Assembly (NCBI GenBank): GCA_964538565.1
Contig: CAZIGW010000033.1
Span: forward strand, 1-18,886
Length of the DNA: 18,886 nucleotides
Source: CAYVBN01 sp964538565
GTDB lineage: Bacteria; Pseudomonadota; Alphaproteobacteria; Rhizobiales; Xanthobacteraceae
Direction of reading: 5' to 3'
How positions within the stretch are numbered: position 1 is the first letter of the stretch; each line of letters starts with the position of its first letter. Positions 16,501 through 18,886 of the stretch are shown one piece after another. A program made the position numbers and the translations under genes. The notes under the pieces were generated by a model. The model did not search any database and was not told the DNA's origin. It saw only the letters and a list, made by a program, of their open reading frames with translations.

Positions 16501-16732
16501 CGAGCGAGGAAATCTGCCCGAACTGGCGCTCGAGCGGCGCGGTGACGAGCGAGGCGACCGTGTCCGGATTGGCGCCGGGGAGCTGGGTGGTGACCTGGAT
16601 GGTCGGAAAATCGACCTGCGGCAGCGACGAGACGGGCAGCAGCCAGTAACCCAGAAGTCCCCCGAGCATCACCGCGATGCCGAGCAGCGAGGTCGCGATC
16701 GGCCGCCGAATGAACGGGGTGGAGACGCTCAT
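13517..16732 (-). CDS. mdtB: RND efflux permease (MdtB-like)
   Basis: This 1071-residue RND permease pairs with the next gene in an MdtB/MdtC-type arrangement. The proton-relay D401-D402 lies in GFVVDDAIVMIEN and the Lys pair in GIVKKNAIMMIDF (947/948). The two six-helix bundles and two porter domains are complete. One oddity is a Ser/Thr/Ala-rich segment at about residues 776-803 (about 14323-14407), inserted after LARLYVP where the sister permease goes straight to VPLS. The C-terminus carries a Pro-rich tail (about 1047-1065). I chose ATG at 16732 because it overlaps the stop of the fusion-protein gene by ATGA, a classic translational coupling; an upstream ATG at 16756 is less likely. The mixed-trimer role is known for MdtBC but inferred here. 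Confidence 0.92.
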   Translation of the reverse strand: MSVSTPFIRRPIATSLLGIAVMLGGLLGYWLLPVSSLPQVDFPTIQVTTQLPGANPDTVASLVTAPLERQFGQISSLASMTSSSSYGISQVTLQFDLGRDIDAAAQDVQAAINAAGSTLPRNLPYPPTYSKVNPADAPIVTLALTSQTISLRQLSDLADTLLAQRLSEVTGVGHVSIQGGLKPAVRIQADLARLASYGISLEDLRNAIVNANVAGPKGSLDGAQQSYTIAANDQITAAAAYRSVIIAYRNGAPVLLGDVAQVVDGLENSKVGGWYQGVPAVVIDIQRQPGANVIDTVRRIRAELPRLQRAMPVGAKLAVVSDRTDTIRASVHDVQFTLILSVALVVTVVLIFLRSLRATVIAGVALPLSLIATFGVMWFCGFGLDNLSLMALTIGTGFVVDDAIVMIENIVRHMEAGEGPLEAALRGAGEIGFTVISLTVSLIAVFIPLLFMTGLVGRMFREFALTLTIAVVTSAVVSLTLTPMMCSRLLRHTAARPEGAVRGGFNRLIDATVDFYHRSLEWVLRHQTATLVVTGLTLVATVWLYVAAPKGFLPAQDTGLVSAVIEAGPEVSFAEMQRLQGEVADTIRRDPDVTGVVSVVGISPLNPTPNAGRLAVTLKPRDRRSAFVTDVVERLRQAVAPIPGVIVYFLPVQDIQISTRASRAQYQYTLTGSDGREVTDWANKLARELRASPVVRDVASEAQDGGLRALVRIDRERASRLGVSMQVVNDTLYDAFGQRQISTIYGQSNQYRVILEALPQYQTDPATLARLYVPASSNANPASTSFTSTATTAAPSTAVDPDAQVPLSTIATIERTTAPLAIMHQEQFPAVTVSFNLAPHASLGDAVQAISDAQQAIGMPSSVIGSYSGDAAEFARSLRGEPWLILAAAVTIYIVLGVLYESFIHPLTILSTLPSAGVGALLALTICGQDLSVIALIGIVLLMGIVKKNAIMMIDFALEAERVEGLAPREAIVKASLLRFRPIMMTTLAALFGALPLALESGTGSELRFPLGITIIGGLILSQLLTLYTTPVIYLAMERLKAKLGGARPPQRPPAPPPDVPPAEFAQRAAE

Positions 16733-18036
16733 GGGGTTGCGCCCGTCGTGCCGCACTCCGTGCGGCGGCGTCGTTCCCCCGGCCGCGGCGGCGGGCCGGA
16801 CGGTGCGGCGCCTTCGGGCTTGCGGCCGCGCGCGCCCTCGCCCGCCTGCGGCGCACCGGCCGGCTCGCTCGTGCCGACCCGGATCTTGCTGCCTTCGGCC
16901 AGGCGGGCGAATCCCGACGTGACGACAGGTTCGCCCGACTGCAGCCCGGATGAGACCACGGCCTGGCTCTCGTCCTGCTGCGCGACGGTGACGTTTCGCA
17001 CCGAGACAGTGTCGCCCTCGCGCACGACGAACACGAACGTCCCGTTCGGGCCACGCTGGATGGCGGCGGTCGGCACCACGACGGCGTTCCTGATCGTGTC
17101 GACCAGCAGGCGCACGTTCACGAACTGGCCGGGCCAGAGCTGCAGTTCCGGATTGGGAAACTCCGCCTTCAGCCGCACCGTGCCGGTGGTCGGGTCGACC
17201 TGGTTGTCGACCACCTGCAGGGTGCCGCGGTCGACCACGGAGTGCCCGTCGTCGCCGATCGCCTCGACCCCCAGCGGTCCCTGCGCGAACGCCCTGTTGA
17301 CGCGCCCGAGCTGCTGCTGCGGCAGGGTGAACACAACCGAGATCGGCCGCAGCTGCGTGATGATGACGATGCCGTTCTGGTCGGTCGGATGCACCACGTT
17401 GCCGACGTCGACCTGGCGGATACCGGTGCGGCCGGCGAACGGCGCGGTGATCTTCGTATAGTCGAGAAAGCCCTTGGCGTTCTCGACCGCGGCCTGGTCG
17501 GCCCTGATCTGCGCCTCGAGCTGGGCGACGAGCGACTTCTGCGTGTCGGCCTGCTGCTGGGTGATGGAGTTCGTGCGCGCCAGCCGTTCGTATCGTTCGA
17601 GATCGCGCCGCGCGTTGGCGAGCTGGGCTTCGTCCTGACCCTTCTTGGCCAACGCCTGGTCGTATTGCGCCTGGTAGATCGTCGGATCGAGCTCGGCGAG
17701 CACATAGCCGCGCTCGACCTCCTGCCCCTCCTTGAAATTGACGCTGACGAGCTTGCCGTCGATCTGCGGACGCACCGTCACGCTGTTGAGCGCCCGGATG
17801 GTGCCGACGCCGTCGAAATAGACGGGGACGTCCGCGGTGCGCGCGGGCGTGACCAGCACCGGCACCGGACCGTCGTTGCCGCGAAACCGCCCCGTGGCGT
17901 TACGCTGATGGTTCTGCGCCCCGTACACGATCGCACCCACGACGCCGGCGATGACCAGCAGCGCGACGCCGCGGCCGAGATATCGCCGCGACGTGTTCTT
18001 CGCGGGGTTTGCAGGCGGGGGAGCCGGCTGATGCAT
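16729..18036 (-). CDS. mdtA: Membrane fusion protein of RND efflux system (MdtA-like)
   Basis: This 435-residue periplasmic adaptor links the inner-membrane pump to the outer-membrane channel. It has a basic N-terminus and one transmembrane helix or uncleaved signal (about 22-39), then a beta-barrel/lipoyl start (SVTVRPQIDGKLVSV, 85-99), an alpha-hairpin coiled coil (about 118-190, rich in Q, A, E, R), the second lipoyl half (LDYTKITAPFAGRTGIRQVDVG, 191-212) and a membrane-proximal domain (about 318-388). The C-terminal 45 residues are Pro/Gly/Arg-rich and probably disordered. The family is HlyD/MdtA. Its stop overlaps the start of the next permease by ATGA. It lies 18 nt after the outer-membrane-factor gene, so all four genes form one operon. 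No lipobox is seen. Confidence 0.92.
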   Translation of the reverse strand: MHQPAPPPANPAKNTSRRYLGRGVALLVIAGVVGAIVYGAQNHQRNATGRFRGNDGPVPVLVTPARTADVPVYFDGVGTIRALNSVTVRPQIDGKLVSVNFKEGQEVERGYVLAELDPTIYQAQYDQALAKKGQDEAQLANARRDLERYERLARTNSITQQQADTQKSLVAQLEAQIRADQAAVENAKGFLDYTKITAPFAGRTGIRQVDVGNVVHPTDQNGIVIITQLRPISVVFTLPQQQLGRVNRAFAQGPLGVEAIGDDGHSVVDRGTLQVVDNQVDPTTGTVRLKAEFPNPELQLWPGQFVNVRLLVDTIRNAVVVPTAAIQRGPNGTFVFVVREGDTVSVRNVTVAQQDESQAVVSSGLQSGEPVVTSGFARLAEGSKIRVGTSEPAGAPQAGEGARGRKPEGAAPSGPPPRPGERRRRTECGTTGATP

Positions 18037-18054
18037 GGCAGATTGACGAAGGCG

Positions 18055-18886
18055 TCAGATATGACGCGGCTTCTCTCCGTTTGGTGGTGACCAGCCGCCC
18101 CCGAGCGCCTGGAACAGGCTGACCATCGCCTGCAGGTGGGCGAGCCGGGCCTGCGCCAGCACGTCCTCCGCCTGGAACAGCGTCTGCTGCGTCTGCAGCA
18201 CGGTCACGAGATCGACGGTGCCCTCGCGCAACCGCGTTTCGGAAATGTCGAACGCCTGCCGCGCGCTCGTCACCGCCGCGCGTTGCAGGCGCTCGCGTTC
18301 GGCCGTCTGCTGAACGGCGATCAACGCGATCTCGACGTCGCCGAACGCCGACAGCACCGTCTTGCGGTAGGTCTGCAGCGCTTCGAGCTGGCGGCCGCGT
18401 TGCAGATCGAGCTGCCCTTCGCGCAGGAAGCCGTCGAAGAGCGGCTGCGACAGCGCGGCGGCGGCCGTGTAGAACCACGCCCCCGGGCCGAACAGGGTGC
18501 GCAACGCAAGGCTCTGGAATCCGGTCTGGCCGGTGAGCTGGATGGTCGGGAAGAACGCAGCGCGCGCGGATTCGACGCTGTAGTTGGTGGATTGCAGTTG
18601 CGCCTCGGCCGAGCGGATGTCCGGGCGCTGGTTGAGAATCTCCGAAGGCAGGCCCGGCGTGACGCGCGGCAGCGAAATGCGCGACATGCTGCCGCCCTTG
18701 ATGCGGACGTGCTCGGGCGCGCGCCCGATCAGCACGGCGAGCTGATCCATGCTCTGGCGCAGCGTCTGCTCGAGCGGCGTTATTGAGGCGCGCACCGTGT
18801 CGTCGAGACTCTGCTGCTGCGAGATGTCGAGCGCTGAGGCGGTTCAGGCGGCGAGGCGCTTCTTGATGTGATCGAGATTCCGGGTC
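18055..18886 (-). pseudogene. Outer-membrane factor (NodT-type TolC family), interrupted by in-frame TGA; 5' end outside window
   Basis: The last 277 codons of a NodT-type outer-membrane channel protein are visible; full-length members have about 470-500 residues. Recognisable stretches are TPGLPSEILNQRPDIRSAEA and GQTGFQSLAL, typical of the second repeat of the family, and LREGTVDLVTVLQTQQTLF near the end. A TGA at 18844-18846 interrupts the frame: before it the frame reads TRNLDHIKKRLAA and after it TASALDISQQQSL, which join into the family pattern RLxxGxASxLDxxQQ if the stop were a Gly codon. A single base change (GGA to TGA) or a sequencing error would explain it. Translation could restart at GTG 18795 (246 aa), but no ribosome site is seen and the product would lack half the barrel. 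If real, the operon has no working channel of its own and would need another TolC-like protein. Confidence 0.85.

Noticed and set aside
14018..17461. Very long plus-strand open frame opposite the MdtB- and MdtA-like genes
   Set aside because: It is a GC-rich antisense shadow, dominated by R, D, H, G and A, with no domain; the minus strand carries full-length, motif-complete proteins.
1..18886. CRISPR array, insertion sequence or prophage
   Set aside because: No regularly spaced direct repeats, transposase, integrase or phage structural genes were seen on either strand.

Overview
This 18.9 kb window is GC-rich (mostly high-GC codon third positions) and looks like the chromosome of an alphaproteobacterium, most likely of the Hyphomicrobiales (Bradyrhizobium, Rhodopseudomonas or Rhodoplanes-like). 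This rests on codon usage, on palindromic intergenic repeats of a style common in that group, and on the protein families present. It is a judgement by eye, not a database result.

Layout. (1) 66-141: an intact tRNA-Thr(CGT) gene. (2) 253-1707: a small stretch of visibly lower GC with two divergent genes, an HNH-like protein (minus strand) and a PD-(D/E)XK-like protein (plus strand). It probably reached this site by horizontal transfer next to the tRNA, but no integrase or second attachment site is visible. (3) 1934-9058: a metabolic region. It holds a zinc-dependent alcohol dehydrogenase (minus), a short conserved hypothetical (plus), a 4,5-dihydroxyphthalate-decarboxylase-like protein (plus), an alpha/beta hydrolase with Cys at the nucleophile position and a PanB-like enzyme (minus, 11 nt apart), then a LigJ-type 4-oxalomesaconate hydratase and an HpcH/HpaI aldolase (plus). 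Two palindromic repeat clusters lie in its gaps (3281-3444 and about 4990-5140). (4) 9263-10336: a diguanylate cyclase with a GGEEF active site. (5) 10381-18886, all minus strand: a tripartite RND efflux operon transcribed outer-membrane factor, membrane-fusion protein, RND permease 1, RND permease 2, i.e. MdtABC/MuxABC type with its own outer-membrane channel. The window cuts the outer-membrane factor at its 5' end.

How the genes may work together. Decarboxylase-like, hydratase, aldolase, hydrolase, PanB-like carbon-carbon enzyme and dehydrogenase fit the lower part of a catabolic route for an aromatic or tricarboxylic acid, close to the protocatechuate 4,5-cleavage logic (hydration of 4-oxalomesaconate, then aldol cleavage). 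No ring-cleaving dioxygenase, lactonase or dedicated transporter is present here, so the true substrate is open. The efflux operon is a separate unit.

The points most worth a second look are an in-frame TGA inside the outer-membrane factor gene, the Cys-nucleophile hydrolase that also lacks the usual catalytic His, and the two-nuclease low-GC segment beside the tRNA.
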